This document shows, in pieces, positions 16,706 to 25,765 of a DNA stretch of 64,000 nucleotides. Every line of letters starts with the position of its first letter. Position 1 is the first letter of the stretch. The DNA comes from Bacillota bacterium. Its GTDB lineage: Bacteria > Bacillota > UBA994 > UBA5500. A program made the position numbers and the translations under genes. Under the pieces are notes generated by a model. That model did not search any database and was not told the origin of the DNA. It saw nothing but the letters and a program-made list of their open reading frames with translations. The stretch spans positions 1 through 64,000 of the forward strand of contig JAEZJZ010000113.1 in NCBI GenBank assembly GCA_023436245.1, written 5' to 3'.

Positions 16706-17914
16706 GTGGTTTGGCTGTTCTGGATAGTGACGAAATCCTTCTGGTGCAACCGCAAGCAGTACCGCTTCTTCATGATTGCCTTGACACTGTCTACTCTGGT
16801 GCTCTCGCTTGGGCTGTCTTCCGTGGATGTGATGGGCAACATGTGGAGGGTGCCACTGACCGTAATGTTTGGCGGGCATCTTTGGGTTGGGTTCCCTCAA
16901 ACCGAAGATGTTTCCGCGTATTCCGTTTTCTCGCGGGCTGAGATCAGCTCCTTGATTGAACAAGTGTTCCCTGATGCTCTACTCACCTTCAGCTTGGCCG
17001 TACCGGCAAAACCGATGACAAGGCCCTTCATTTACGCTGGGGTCCAATCGGTCACTGGACGCGCGGGCGGGCTGGATACCTGGTTCCTCACGCCATTGAT
17101 GCTAGCAGGTGAGCAGATGCGCGAAGATGATGGGGGCCAGGATCTTTTCTACATTAGGGAGCACTCCGTTGGAAGCGTGCAGGAGTTTAAGCCTGAAGAC
17201 GCGATTGAGCTCTCGCTTTATGATCATGAGGCCGAGACATGGTCATTCAAGCAAGCGCTACAGTTGCACCCCACGGTGGCAGGCACAACCAAATGGCCGG
17301 GGCATTCCGCCCTCACTCACCTAGGCACACTGCAGCGTCTGACACAGGTTCCTCCAGAACTAGTCTCCTGGATTGGCATTGCATTGCCCAGCATGCACGC
17401 GAAGATTGATGCCGCCAAGTTGGCTGAGCTAAGGACAATCTTACTCGATAGATTCCCTCAACTGGAAGCCACCACAATCGACGAGTTTGTTGCAGAACAG
17501 GCGACTGCTGATCTTGTACCACTGCGCGACGCGGCGAAACGCTATATCCCGATAGTCCTCGGAATTTCCCTGATGGTGGTGATTGCTTCCGCGCTTGCCG
17601 TGGTACAAAGCAGACGGCGGGAACTCGGCATGTTGCGGGTGATCGGCATGAGCGCTGGACAGGTGCGAGCACTCTTCCTGCTGGAGGCCACTTTCGCTGC
17701 CGTATTGGCCTGCACTGTTGGCCTGGTGGTGTCCAAGCTGGCCAGCTACTTGCTGTTTGGCATCAACTTCGGAGTCACGTTGCTCGGTATTCTGAAGGCA
17801 GATGTCTCGCTGATGCCTTTCGCGCTCTCCCTGATCGTCACATTGGCTGTGGCCACCGTTGTCAGCATACTGGCTGTCTCCCGCACCATGGCGAATGCAC
17901 TGCGCAATGCTTAG
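16706..17914 (+). CDS. FtsX-type ABC transporter permease (first)
   Basis: Permease of 402 residues of the MacB/FtsX/LolC type: one N-terminal transmembrane helix (FFMIALTLSTLVLSLGL), a large extracytoplasmic domain of about 220 residues, then three helices of the FtsX core with ELGMLRVIGMSAGQVRALFLLE. Such complexes use mechanical movement to expel peptides from the membrane or extrude envelope molecules, so here it may confer self-immunity or assist release of the RiPP. The start is uncertain: GTG 16706 has GGGAGG touching it, while the duplicated start region favours GTG 16727. It is followed by its ATPase and a second permease. Confidence 0.85.
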   Translation: MVWLFWIVTKSFWCNRKQYRFFMIALTLSTLVLSLGLSSVDVMGNMWRVPLTVMFGGHLWVGFPQTEDVSAYSVFSRAEISSLIEQVFPDALLTFSLAVPAKPMTRPFIYAGVQSVTGRAGGLDTWFLTPLMLAGEQMREDDGGQDLFYIREHSVGSVQEFKPEDAIELSLYDHEAETWSFKQALQLHPTVAGTTKWPGHSALTHLGTLQRLTQVPPELVSWIGIALPSMHAKIDAAKLAELRTILLDRFPQLEATTIDEFVAEQATADLVPLRDAAKRYIPIVLGISLMVVIASALAVVQSRRRELGMLRVIGMSAGQVRALFLLEATFAAVLACTVGLVVSKLASYLLFGINFGVTLLGILKADVSLMPFALSLIVTLAVATVVSILAVSRTMANALRNA

Positions 17915-17944
17915 CCGACCGGCTATTCGAAGGAGGGTATGTGA

Positions 17945-18625
17945 GTGAGTACACCCTTGTTGGAAGGTAAGGGTCTGAAGAAGACATATCAGGTTGGCAA
18001 TAGCCCGCTGACTGTGATGCAGGGGTTCAGCATCGCCATCAGCCGGGATGAGGTGGTGGCTATCGTCGGACCATCCGGTACCGGAAAGTCGACATTGCTC
18101 TACGTCCTGTCCGGGCTGGAGCAGCCAGATGAGGGGCAGGTGCTGCTGGAGGGGGCAGACATCTACCAACTGGGCGACGCTAAACGGTCTCATCTGCGCG
18201 CCACTGCCTTTGGTTTCATCTTTCAATCCTACAACCTGATCAGCTCCATGACTGCACTGGAAAACGTGGAGCTGCCGTTGCGGCTGACCAATGTCAGCCA
18301 GCCGGTAGCCAAGGCGAAGGAAATGTTGCAGCGGGTCGGCTTGGCTGAGAGAATGCATCATCGCCCGGGGCAGCTCTCAGGAGGCGAGCAACAGCGCGTC
18401 TCCGTGGCCCGTGCGCTGGCGCTCAACCCACGCATTATCTTCGCCGATGAGCCGACTGGCAATCTGGACTACCGCACCGGACGCGATGTGATGGACATGA
18501 TCATGAAGCTGGTGCGTGAGCAGCAGGCAGCCTGTCTGCTGGTCACGCATAACCTGGAGTGGGCGGAGATCTCTGACCGCGTGATCGATCTGCATCCCGA
18601 GCAGCAGGTGGCCGGTGATGCTTAG
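17945..18625 (+). CDS. MacB/LolD-type ABC ATPase
   Basis: ATPase of 226 residues for the two flanking FtsX-type permeases. Walker A GPSGTGKST (around residues 40-48), signature LSGGEQQRVSVARAL, Walker B IIFADEPTGNLD, switch histidine in LLVTHNLEWA. The sequence is of the LolD/MacB/BceA group. GTG start with AAGGAGG nine bases before. Its 3' end overlaps the second permease by eight or eleven bases, so the two are translationally coupled. Confidence 0.95.
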   Translation: MSTPLLEGKGLKKTYQVGNSPLTVMQGFSIAISRDEVVAIVGPSGTGKSTLLYVLSGLEQPDEGQVLLEGADIYQLGDAKRSHLRATAFGFIFQSYNLISSMTALENVELPLRLTNVSQPVAKAKEMLQRVGLAERMHHRPGQLSGGEQQRVSVARALALNPRIIFADEPTGNLDYRTGRDVMDMIMKLVREQQAACLLVTHNLEWAEISDRVIDLHPEQQVAGDA

Positions 18626-19715
18626 GCAATCCGGTCGTCTGATGCGCTGGGCTCTGCTTAGGAATCCACTCCGCACGTTTTTCCTGGTGCTGACCGTTGT
18701 CGGGTCGATGAGCGCCTTCTCCACAACCGAGGCGACACTGCGTGACTTGTCGAACCGAGCGAACGACATCTACCGGAGGATTCCATATGATTTGGAGGTT
18801 GCAGGGGAAGCGGCATTCGATTACGAACCAAACATCGTAGCGCTGGCTGGGGTGAGCGCGACGGAACGCACCAACTACTGCTCAATCAGCGTAAACGCCA
18901 TGAAGAATTACGCACGTGTGCAACTGGGAGAAGGCCAGTTGCAGCCTGTCAAGTATACAGAGGGACGTGCGCCTGAACAGCCGGACGAGATAGCTATCAC
19001 GCCGATCATGGCAGAACTGGGCCGGGTCGCGCTCGGAGGCACGGTGGAAGTTGCTTGGTTCGCCAGCAGCACAGACTTGGAACCAGGCGAAGTTCTGTCT
19101 GGACCTGTTGTCCCCTTCATCGTTTGCGGAATCGCTACCCAGCAGGCCGGATCGTCTTGTCTTCTGACTGAGGCAGGTCTGCAACGCATCCATGCGAACC
19201 CCAGTAGGACGGCCATGCTGCTGGTGAAGACAGACGGCTCAGTCAATCCCGGAGCCATCGCAACCACAATCCGTGAGATGGGTAAGAGCTTACGGATAAC
19301 CGTCATCGATGAAAGCGACAATCCGATGCTCGGCCTTGCCACCACGCTCTCACAGACGATCAGTTTGATCATGCTGCTCGCAGGTGTGGGCAGCTTCTAC
19401 ATGCTGCTGTCGCTCAGCCAGCGCGAGCGTCTATATGACCTTGGTGTCTTGCGCGCGGTCGGATTCAGTAGTGCCACGATGACTATTCAGCTCATTCTAG
19501 AGGGCCTGCTGCTGCTTGTGTTCGGTGCTCTCTTAGGAGGCGTGCTAGTTTTCTCTGTCACTTCTGCCTTTCACCTCGGCAACGTGAACACAACGCTGGC
19601 GCAGAACCTGCAGCCGATGCAGCTACTCTTTGCACTGTTCCTGGCGGTGATCGTCTATTCTGCGATCAAGGTCGGTGGCCAATCGGCGACCAAAATGCTC
19701 AGGGGAGAACGGTAG
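18615..19715 (+). CDS. FtsX-type ABC transporter permease (second)
   Basis: Second permease of the same transporter, 366 residues, shorter than the first. It has an N-terminal transmembrane anchor (TFFLVLTVVGSMSAFS), an extracytoplasmic domain of about 200 residues, and the FtsX core at the C-terminus (RERLYDLGVLRAVGFSSATM). A complex with two different FtsX permeases and one ATPase resembles LolCDE or certain bacteriocin immunity exporters. The start is GTG 18615 or ATG 18618, inside the ATPase gene. Confidence 0.9.
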   Translation: MMLRQSGRLMRWALLRNPLRTFFLVLTVVGSMSAFSTTEATLRDLSNRANDIYRRIPYDLEVAGEAAFDYEPNIVALAGVSATERTNYCSISVNAMKNYARVQLGEGQLQPVKYTEGRAPEQPDEIAITPIMAELGRVALGGTVEVAWFASSTDLEPGEVLSGPVVPFIVCGIATQQAGSSCLLTEAGLQRIHANPSRTAMLLVKTDGSVNPGAIATTIREMGKSLRITVIDESDNPMLGLATTLSQTISLIMLLAGVGSFYMLLSLSQRERLYDLGVLRAVGFSSATMTIQLILEGLLLLVFGALLGGVLVFSVTSAFHLGNVNTTLAQNLQPMQLLFALFLAVIVYSAIKVGGQSATKMLRGER

Positions 19716-19769
19716 TCCAGATTGCCAGGCTAGCGCATTCGCCATCAGGCCGACGTCGGAGGTGTCCGC

Positions 19770-21542
19770 ATGTTCGTTAACAGTCAAGAGAGAAGCACAA
19801 TAGTCACCGTGTATCGCCGCTTTATGTGTGGGCGAATGCGGTTTGTTCTTCTGGTAGTGGCGCTGTCGTTCGCTGCCAAGGTCGTGAGCCTGATCTCGCC
19901 CAAGTATTACGGCGGCTTGGTTGACTACGCGCTCGCCGGCAGGGCAGACGCACTGCAAGGCACCATTCTGGTCATTCTTGGCCTGTTTGCCTCCAGTTCG
20001 CTAATCAGCGTCTTTGAGACCTACTCGCACAACTACGTGCTCTATAGGCTGGACCTGGACGTCAAGAGTTCGATCTTTGACACCATCCTGCAGTTGTCGG
20101 CGCGTCAGGCGGAAAAGCGGAAGGTTGGCGAGTTGATCTCGCGGCTTGAGGGTGATGCGGGGGCGGTCGGTCGCCTTTTCGTCGGCTCACTGATGAGCCT
20201 GATTCTCAACCTAATCACTGTGCTGGTCAGCGGCTTCTTTGTGATGAGCATTTCTCCGACCATGACGGTAATTGCGATTGCGGCATTCTTGCTGTCGACC
20301 GGCTCATTCCACCTCTTCGGCAAGGCTGTGGAGGCGAACCACAAACGCATGCGGGAACGCATGGATGCTTACTTCTCTAGATTGCAGGAGAGCATTTCTG
20401 CCCTCGGTGAAATACGTATACTTGGTGCTGCAAATACCTTCGGGCAGATCATTGGCAAGGACATGCGTGCGCTGTTTGGCTTGCGGATGCATGCTGGCAA
20501 CTTGGGCATTGGCTCCGGTCTTGCGAGTACAACGATCAACACAGCTGCTCAGATTGCCACTGTCAGCGTCGCCTGCTGGCTGATTATGCGGGGAGCAATG
20601 ACAGTGGGGTCGTACATTTCGTTCAGCATGTACCTGCAGTTCTTCTCCAGCGCGTTGCGAGAGATCTCTTCCATGAATCTGGGAGTTCGTGAGGCCCTGG
20701 TGTCTTTGAACAGACTCCTGGAATTGGATGAGCTTGAGATTGATAATCATGGGAACTCAGATAGAAAGTATGATCCGTCTGCCACGGGGGTGAGGTTGAC
20801 CGGTGTCTCATTCTCGTATGACAGTTCTTCGCCGGTGTTAAGGGATTTCAACATGTCCTGTCCGGAGAATGCAGTGACAGCCGTTGTTGGCCGCAGCGGA
20901 TCAGGCAAGAGCACCCTGCTAAAGGTGATGGTCGGGCTGTATCCCGCCGCAGGCAGCATTGCTTTTGGGACAAAGTCCTGGGAAAAGGCAGCGAGTTACA
21001 GCACGCTCGATCACCATATTACCTACATTCAGCAAGATCCATTTATCTTCAATATGAGTGTGGCCGACAATCTGAGGCTCGCCAAACCTGACGCAACTGA
21101 TTTGGAGATCAGAGTGGCTTGCATTCGGGCTTGCGCAGACGAGTTCATCAGACAGCTACCCGAGCAGTACGACACCGTTATCGGTGAACGAGGAACAAGG
21201 CTGTCAGGGGGCGAACGTCAGCGACTGGCCATCGCGCGTGGGCTCCTCCGCGGATCGAAGATCCTACTCCTGGATGAAGTTACTTCGAGCCTTGATGGTG
21301 AAGCGGAAGCCCGCCTGGTGGAGGAGCTGCGCCATTTGGCGTCAGACTTCACCATAATCATCATCTCTCACCGACTGTCGACAATCATCAGTGTGCCCAA
21401 CATTGTTGTATTGGACAAAGGCCAGAATGTAGCTGAAGGAACGCACCTGCAGCTTATTCAGTCCTGCCACACCTATAGAGATATGTTCCTGCAGCAATGG
21501 CAGGAGTACCTGCGGCAAGGTGAAGCCGTTGGGCAGGGGTAG
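19770..21542 (+). CDS. ABC exporter, fused membrane and ATPase domains
   Basis: Half-transporter of 590 residues (acts as a dimer): six-helix exporter domain in residues about 20-300, then ATPase domain with Walker A VGRSGSGKST (near 371), signature LSGGERQR (near 477), Walker B ILLLDEVTSS and ISHRLSTI. It has no N-terminal C39 peptidase domain, so it should not cut double-glycine leaders itself. Placed between precursors 2 and 3, it is the likely exporter of the modified CXXX peptides. ATG start with GGAGGTG ten bases upstream. No protease for leader removal is seen in the locus. Confidence 0.93.
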   Translation: MFVNSQERSTIVTVYRRFMCGRMRFVLLVVALSFAAKVVSLISPKYYGGLVDYALAGRADALQGTILVILGLFASSSLISVFETYSHNYVLYRLDLDVKSSIFDTILQLSARQAEKRKVGELISRLEGDAGAVGRLFVGSLMSLILNLITVLVSGFFVMSISPTMTVIAIAAFLLSTGSFHLFGKAVEANHKRMRERMDAYFSRLQESISALGEIRILGAANTFGQIIGKDMRALFGLRMHAGNLGIGSGLASTTINTAAQIATVSVACWLIMRGAMTVGSYISFSMYLQFFSSALREISSMNLGVREALVSLNRLLELDELEIDNHGNSDRKYDPSATGVRLTGVSFSYDSSSPVLRDFNMSCPENAVTAVVGRSGSGKSTLLKVMVGLYPAAGSIAFGTKSWEKAASYSTLDHHITYIQQDPFIFNMSVADNLRLAKPDATDLEIRVACIRACADEFIRQLPEQYDTVIGERGTRLSGGERQRLAIARGLLRGSKILLLDEVTSSLDGEAEARLVEELRHLASDFTIIIISHRLSTIISVPNIVVLDKGQNVAEGTHLQLIQSCHTYRDMFLQQWQEYLRQGEAVGQG

Positions 21543-21572
21543 CGACTACAACGTGAAGGGGGTGTAACAGGG

Positions 21573-21773
21573 ATGAAGTTAACGCACAGATCGACCTCAG
21601 AGCAGGTCTCGGCAACCGCCTCAGGGCTGTCCAGTTGCGGAGGTTCGTGCATGGGTACCTGTCTGTACTCGTGTGGAATGAACTGCGTCGTTTCGTGTGC
21701 CAGTGACTGCTACAGCAGTTGCTCCGGGAGTTGCGTCACCGGCTCGCTCGCACTGCCGAGAGCACCGCATTGA
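21573..21773 (+). CDS. CXXX-repeat RiPP precursor peptide 3
   Basis: Third precursor, 66 residues, encoded 30 bases after the exporter. The leader begins MKLTHRSTS, matching the other two only at the first residues. The core has eight cysteines, all strictly C-X3-C (CGGSC, MGTC, LYSC, GMNC, VVSC, ASDC, YSSC, SGSC), then a tail VTGSLALPRAPH that differs from the LAGSYA end of precursors 1 and 2. ATG start with GAAGGGGGTG upstream. It is probably modified by the same maturase but gives a distinct product. Confidence 0.85.
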   Translation: MKLTHRSTSEQVSATASGLSSCGGSCMGTCLYSCGMNCVVSCASDCYSSCSGSCVTGSLALPRAPH

Positions 21774-22113
21774 ATGGGGAAGGGAGTCGGCTTCTTCACT
21801 TGCGTATGAGGCACTTTGCTCCAATACTTGGTGGAGTGCACCTGAAGCAACACGAGATGTCTTCTCATTGACGTGGTGTCGTAGCTGACCGTGACGGTTG
21901 CTTTGGATCCTCTGAAGCGCAGGGCCTCGCCCGGTCGGGTGAGGCCCTATTTGAACTGGCAGGAAGGCAGGATCGTTTGTTGCACAATCCCTCCTCAGTT
22001 GTCTATTCAGGATGAGGTCAGGTTGAAGGGCGAGGGGGGGGCTGCCGGAAGAGGTATTGCCGTGCCGGCAATGGAATTGTCTGGTTAGGATATGTGATTA
22101 GGAGGGAGTCAAA
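21774..22113. other. intergenic with hairpin
   Basis: No gene recognised. A stable hairpin at 21921-21948 (AGGGCCTCGCCC with GGGTGAGGCCCT) followed by ATTT may end the RiPP operon. The rest is probably the upstream region of the secreted protein gene. Confidence 0.45.
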
Positions 22114-23922
22114 ATGCGTCGTCACTCTCGAGTATTGTTGTCACTTTTGGTCTGCTTGCTCGTCTTGTCCGGTCTGCCGCTAGGGCTGGTGCGGGCAGAA
22201 GAGCAACTCAGTCGGGACATCCCGTATAACTACAGCCCTAACTCTAGCTATCCCGGGCCGGATTACCTGCCGGGCTTCATCGGCGTTGACCGAGCCGAGC
22301 TGACTGCCGATGCCAAGCTGCAGGTCAGTCTAGAGTCGCAGGATGACGGATCGTTCAGCGTGGCCGCCACCATTATCGCTGGCGAGCACAGTGTGCAGCT
22401 TAACGGCACGGGCAGCTTTGGCCTCTATGAGAGCGGACCACTGCACAGCGGTGAGTTCCTCTGCCAGACGGACAAAGGGGTGGAGGGTAAGCTTTACCTG
22501 ACGACTTATCCGGCCCGTGGAGAGCGCAAGGCGGTCTTCCTGTTTGGGGAGAACACTCCCCAGGCGGTGACGGTTGCCTTCGGTAAGCAGCATGGAAACA
22601 TCGAGGCCATCAGTCTGCAGATCGGCGATCTCAAACGGGCCGAGGTGAAACTGCCGCTCGGCTACCTGCTGGATGGGCAGCCGTTGGTGCTGGAGCCAGC
22701 ACCCCTGATCCAAGACAATCAGGTGCTGGTGCCGGTGCGCCCGCTGCTGGCCGCGCTCGGCGCACGCGTCGCTTGGGATGCCGCGAGTCAGTCCATTCGG
22801 GCGAACCTGGGTGATGCCAGCTTCACCCTTTCGCTGGCCAACCAGACCCTGCAGGTGAACGGGGGAGCTGCAGAACCGCTGCTCGTCACGCGGCAGCCGA
22901 ACGGGCAGGTCTTTGGTTCACTGTCGGCCCTGGCCCGCGCCTGTGGGGCAACCATACTCACCCGGCGCGATGGCACGGTCGCCCTGATCAGCCGCGAGCG
23001 CACACGGCAAGAACAGGGGAGATTGCAGTTTATCTTCGCCAACGCCCAGAACCTGATCATCCAGAACGACACCGATCGTCCCCAGAACTTCGGTGGCTGG
23101 TCTCTGGTCTGCAATGATCCCACACTGGAGGTCGGTCCGATGATTGACTTCCGCTTCCCGGCGGAGTTCGTGCTGCAGCCAGGCGAGCAGGTACAGGTCT
23201 CCGGCGAGCTGGACACAGAGCCGGACAACCATCAGCTGTTTGACTGGAACATGTTCTCCGGTTCGCCGCCGGAAGTAAGGCCGACGGTGCAACTCTTGAT
23301 CAACTCGCTGTCGCCTGCAGACGAAGGCATCATGTTGATGAACCAGGGTTCCGACCTCTACCTCGGCAACTGGCGGTTGGTCAGCTTGACCGGCAAGCCG
23401 GCCTTCGACCTGCCGGACATCTGGCTGGGGCAGAACCAGATGGTATCTGTCCGTGGAGAGCCAGGAACACCACAGAACGAGGCCGAACTGCGCTGGCCTA
23501 ACCTGGCGTCGGTGGAGCAAGCTTATCTGGTGGAACAGGCCGAGTTGGCCAGACTCAAAGCAGAGCAGCACGCCAAGCTGGTTGAGATCTACGCGCCGCT
23601 CACGGCGGCGCTGCAGTTGACCGACAGCGGCTATCACTTCTACAGCGAGCTTGAGGCGGATGGACTATTGCTAAAGGGCGAGATCGCTCCATATGAGGGC
23701 AAGCCGCAGATCAGCCGGTCGCTGCAGCAAATGAAGATGAACCTGTTCTGGGGCCTGGGGCAGATCGGGGACAGGATTCCGGTCTACTACATTAGCCCCG
23801 ATGGCCGTGACGTTTACCTCGGTATGATCAAGCAGGACGGCAGCCAGATCGCTTATCGCCTTACTCAGGCGATTGACCAGGGCTTCTACACCTGGATCTG
23901 TGAGCAAGTGCTGCCGGAGTAG
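22114..23922 (+). CDS. secreted protein with copper-amine-oxidase-like stalk domain
   Basis: Exported protein of 602 residues. Signal peptide in residues 1-28 (cleavage near VRAEE). Residues about 180-295 form a stalk domain of the copper amine oxidase N-terminal type, with the signature QVLVPVRPLLAALGARVAW; these domains occur in Firmicute cell-surface proteins without enzymatic activity. Two later segments (QNLIIQNDTDRPQNFGGW and SNQGSDLYLGNWRL-like) resemble lamin-tail-type beta domains. ATG start with GGAGGGAG upstream. It lies next to the RiPP locus but no direct link is visible. A strong terminator follows at 23938. Confidence 0.75.
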   Translation: MRRHSRVLLSLLVCLLVLSGLPLGLVRAEEQLSRDIPYNYSPNSSYPGPDYLPGFIGVDRAELTADAKLQVSLESQDDGSFSVAATIIAGEHSVQLNGTGSFGLYESGPLHSGEFLCQTDKGVEGKLYLTTYPARGERKAVFLFGENTPQAVTVAFGKQHGNIEAISLQIGDLKRAEVKLPLGYLLDGQPLVLEPAPLIQDNQVLVPVRPLLAALGARVAWDAASQSIRANLGDASFTLSLANQTLQVNGGAAEPLLVTRQPNGQVFGSLSALARACGATILTRRDGTVALISRERTRQEQGRLQFIFANAQNLIIQNDTDRPQNFGGWSLVCNDPTLEVGPMIDFRFPAEFVLQPGEQVQVSGELDTEPDNHQLFDWNMFSGSPPEVRPTVQLLINSLSPADEGIMLMNQGSDLYLGNWRLVSLTGKPAFDLPDIWLGQNQMVSVRGEPGTPQNEAELRWPNLASVEQAYLVEQAELARLKAEQHAKLVEIYAPLTAALQLTDSGYHFYSELEADGLLLKGEIAPYEGKPQISRSLQQMKMNLFWGLGQIGDRIPVYYISPDGRDVYLGMIKQDGSQIAYRLTQAIDQGFYTWICEQVLPE

Positions 23923-23937
23923 ATACAAGCAAGGTAC

Positions 23938-23976
23938 GCACACACCGCACAGCTTCGCTGTGCGGTGTGTGTCTCT
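23938..23976 (+). terminator. terminator after stalk protein
   Basis: Perfect fifteen-base stem (GCACACACCGCACAG region with CTGTGCGGTGTGTGT), five-base loop, then CTCTTCT. Confidence 0.75.
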
Positions 23977-24081
23977 TCTGGGGATGCTAAAGGTAACCGA
24001 TCCCGCCGTGGCGAAATATGAGCAGACTACAGAGCAGCTTTCCCAGGAATGGGAAGCACGCACGAGAAGGGGGTCATCACG

Positions 24082-24816
24082 ATGATCAGAGGCGCAGGAC
24101 AGGAGTTCATGGAGAAGACCAAGCAGAAGTATCTCGGGGAGTCGGATCAGAACAAGGGGCTGCCGCAGCCGCCGCTAACCCAGGGGGCCGAAGGTCTGCC
24201 CATCATTGATTTGCCTGATCCGAAGAGTATGCAAGCGCCGGCAATTGACCTAACTCAGGCCATCAACCAGCGGAAGAGCTGGCGCAAGTATTCCGAGCAG
24301 GCGCTCACGCTTTCGGAGTTGTCCTACCTGCTTTGGTGCACGCAAGGCGTGAAAGAGGTGACCATTCGCCCCGCTACACTGCGAACTGTTCCGTCCGGCG
24401 GCTCGCGGCACCCGTTTGAGACCTACCTGCTGATCAACCGGGTGGAAGGACTGGCGCCAGGTCTCTATCGCTTTGTCTCGGTCGGGCATCAGCTCGTACC
24501 CATAGACCTGAGTGAGGGCGTGTCCGAGCGGATTACGCATGCTGCCGGAAAGCAGGTGTTTGTCCAGAACAGTGCGGTCACATTCATCTGGGTGGCGGTG
24601 GCTTATCGCACCGTCTGGCGCTATCAGGAGCGCGGCTACCGCGACTTGTTCCTGGACGCGGGCCATGTATGTCAGAACCTCTATCTGGCGGCTGAAGCGG
24701 TAGACTCCGGGTGCTGCGCGATTGCCTCCTATGATGACGACGAAATCAACGAGTTGCTCGGCCTTGACGGGGTGGAACAGTTCGTCATCTATCTGGCTGC
24801 ACTAGGGAAGAAGTAG
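24082..24816 (+). CDS. SagB-type flavin oxidoreductase (nitroreductase fold)
   Basis: Nitroreductase-fold protein of 244 residues of the SagB/ThcOx group. These use FMN; in RiPP pathways they oxidise azolines to azoles, but many members have no known RiPP. Visible features: the INQRKSWRKYSEQALTLSELSYLLW start, the FMN region VPSGGSRHPFETYLL, and YLDAGHVCQNLYLAAEA-type segment near residue 195. ATG start at 24082 with AAGGGGG eight bases upstream. No YcaO cyclodehydratase is nearby, so an azole role is not supported. It lies 2.3 kb after precursor 3, behind a terminator. Confidence 0.87.
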   Translation: MIRGAGQEFMEKTKQKYLGESDQNKGLPQPPLTQGAEGLPIIDLPDPKSMQAPAIDLTQAINQRKSWRKYSEQALTLSELSYLLWCTQGVKEVTIRPATLRTVPSGGSRHPFETYLLINRVEGLAPGLYRFVSVGHQLVPIDLSEGVSERITHAAGKQVFVQNSAVTFIWVAVAYRTVWRYQERGYRDLFLDAGHVCQNLYLAAEAVDSGCCAIASYDDDEINELLGLDGVEQFVIYLAALGKK

Positions 24817-24860
24817 CTCCCTACGAGGTCTCGGCTAGGAAAGTTGCATAAGGGGAACTC

Positions 24861-25265
24861 ATGCAGTATCTGGAGAAGCCGAAGTCTCGAACAGACATCG
24901 GTCAACTCTACCAGCGGCTTGGCTGGACAGATTTCCTGCAACTTGACGCCGAGCAGTTGGCGCAGGCCATGGAACAGAGCTGGTATGTAGTCTACGCCTA
25001 TGATCAGGACAGGCTGGTTGGCACCGGCCGTGTGATCTCAGATGGCGTGATCAATGCCTATCTTTGTGGCCTGGGAGTTGAGCCGGAGTACCGCAAGCGC
25101 GGGATTGGCACAGAGATCAGCGAGCGGCTGGTGCGGCGTTGCCGGCAGCACGGCCTGCACATTCAGTTCTTCTGCGAGGAACAGATGGTACCGTTCTACG
25201 AGCAGCGTGGCTTCTCGCGCTTCGCCTTTGGCATGAAGTTGGCTTCTCGCGTTAACTTGAGATAG
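24861..25265 (+). CDS. GNAT-family N-acetyltransferase
   Basis: Acetyl-CoA-dependent acetyltransferase fold, 134 residues. The acetyl-CoA binding segment is LGVEPEYRKRGIGTEISERL (motif A, RKRGIG), and the C-terminal strand FYEQRGFSRF is typical. Substrate unknown. It is probably transcribed with the SagB-type gene 45 bases upstream; a clear terminator follows. Confidence 0.9.
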   Translation: MQYLEKPKSRTDIGQLYQRLGWTDFLQLDAEQLAQAMEQSWYVVYAYDQDRLVGTGRVISDGVINAYLCGLGVEPEYRKRGIGTEISERLVRRCRQHGLHIQFFCEEQMVPFYEQRGFSRFAFGMKLASRVNLR

Positions 25266-25275
25266 ACCGTGAAGC

Positions 25276-25316
25276 GAAGGGGGAGAGCTGCTTGGGCTCT
25301 CCCCCTTTCGGGTCTT
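25276..25316 (+). terminator. terminator after GNAT gene
   Basis: Twelve-base stem AAGGGGGAGAGC/GCTCTCCCCCTT, then TCGGGTCTTT. Confidence 0.75.
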
Positions 25317-25318
25317 TC

Positions 25319-25753
25319 CTAATCCCGGCGGCAAAAATAGGGTCCGAGCTGACCGGTTTCGTGCGTGATGACATAGGTCCAGGTGAACTGACTATCTACG
25401 GCGTAGATGTCCGCCTCATGCCCCAGATCAGTGACGGACAGATTCGTGGCTTGCTCCAGCAGCAGCGCGTCGTCTGCATGCTGATAGAATAGGTAACATG
25501 CGTCTTTGGGTTGGCTAGCGAAGGCGCAGTTTGCCGCAGAACCTTGCAGGCAGTCCCGCCGCTCGTAGCTGAACAGGTGCCAGAGAAAACCGCGGGCGCC
25601 GTCGGCATCATACAGATGGATCTCTGCCTTTTCTTCGGGTCCGAGGTGGCTGGCGAAGGCGTCTTCCCAGCGTCGGCGCAGTTCGGCTCCAGCGCCCGGC
25701 AGCCTCGCGGCGACAACTCCTTGCTTCTCAGGGCTTCCTCGATGTTCATGCAA
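25319..25753 (-). CDS. DUF4275-family protein, possibly frameshifted near its start
   Basis: Small cytoplasmic protein of the DUF4275 family, function unknown. Family features are clear: LRRRWEDAFASHLGPEEKAE, IHLYD, WHLFSYERRDCL, CYLFYQ, DIYAVD, FTWTYVITHE, GPYF. The frame with these motifs starts only at a TTG (25753). An ATG four bases downstream (25749), with GAGAGGAG upstream, begins MNIEEALRSKEL, which looks like the usual family N-terminus but is in another frame. So either the TTG is used or a one-base change has shifted the frame near 25710. Confidence 0.7.
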   Translation of the reverse strand: MHEHRGSPEKQGVVAARLPGAGAELRRRWEDAFASHLGPEEKAEIHLYDADGARGFLWHLFSYERRDCLQGSAANCAFASQPKDACYLFYQHADDALLLEQATNLSVTDLGHEADIYAVDSQFTWTYVITHETGQLGPYFCRRD

Positions 25754-25765
25754 CTCCTCTCGTGG

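Noticed and set aside
16474..16941. Plus-strand frame overlapping the permease start
   Set aside because: Out of frame with the conserved permease start shared with the duplicate; no family features.
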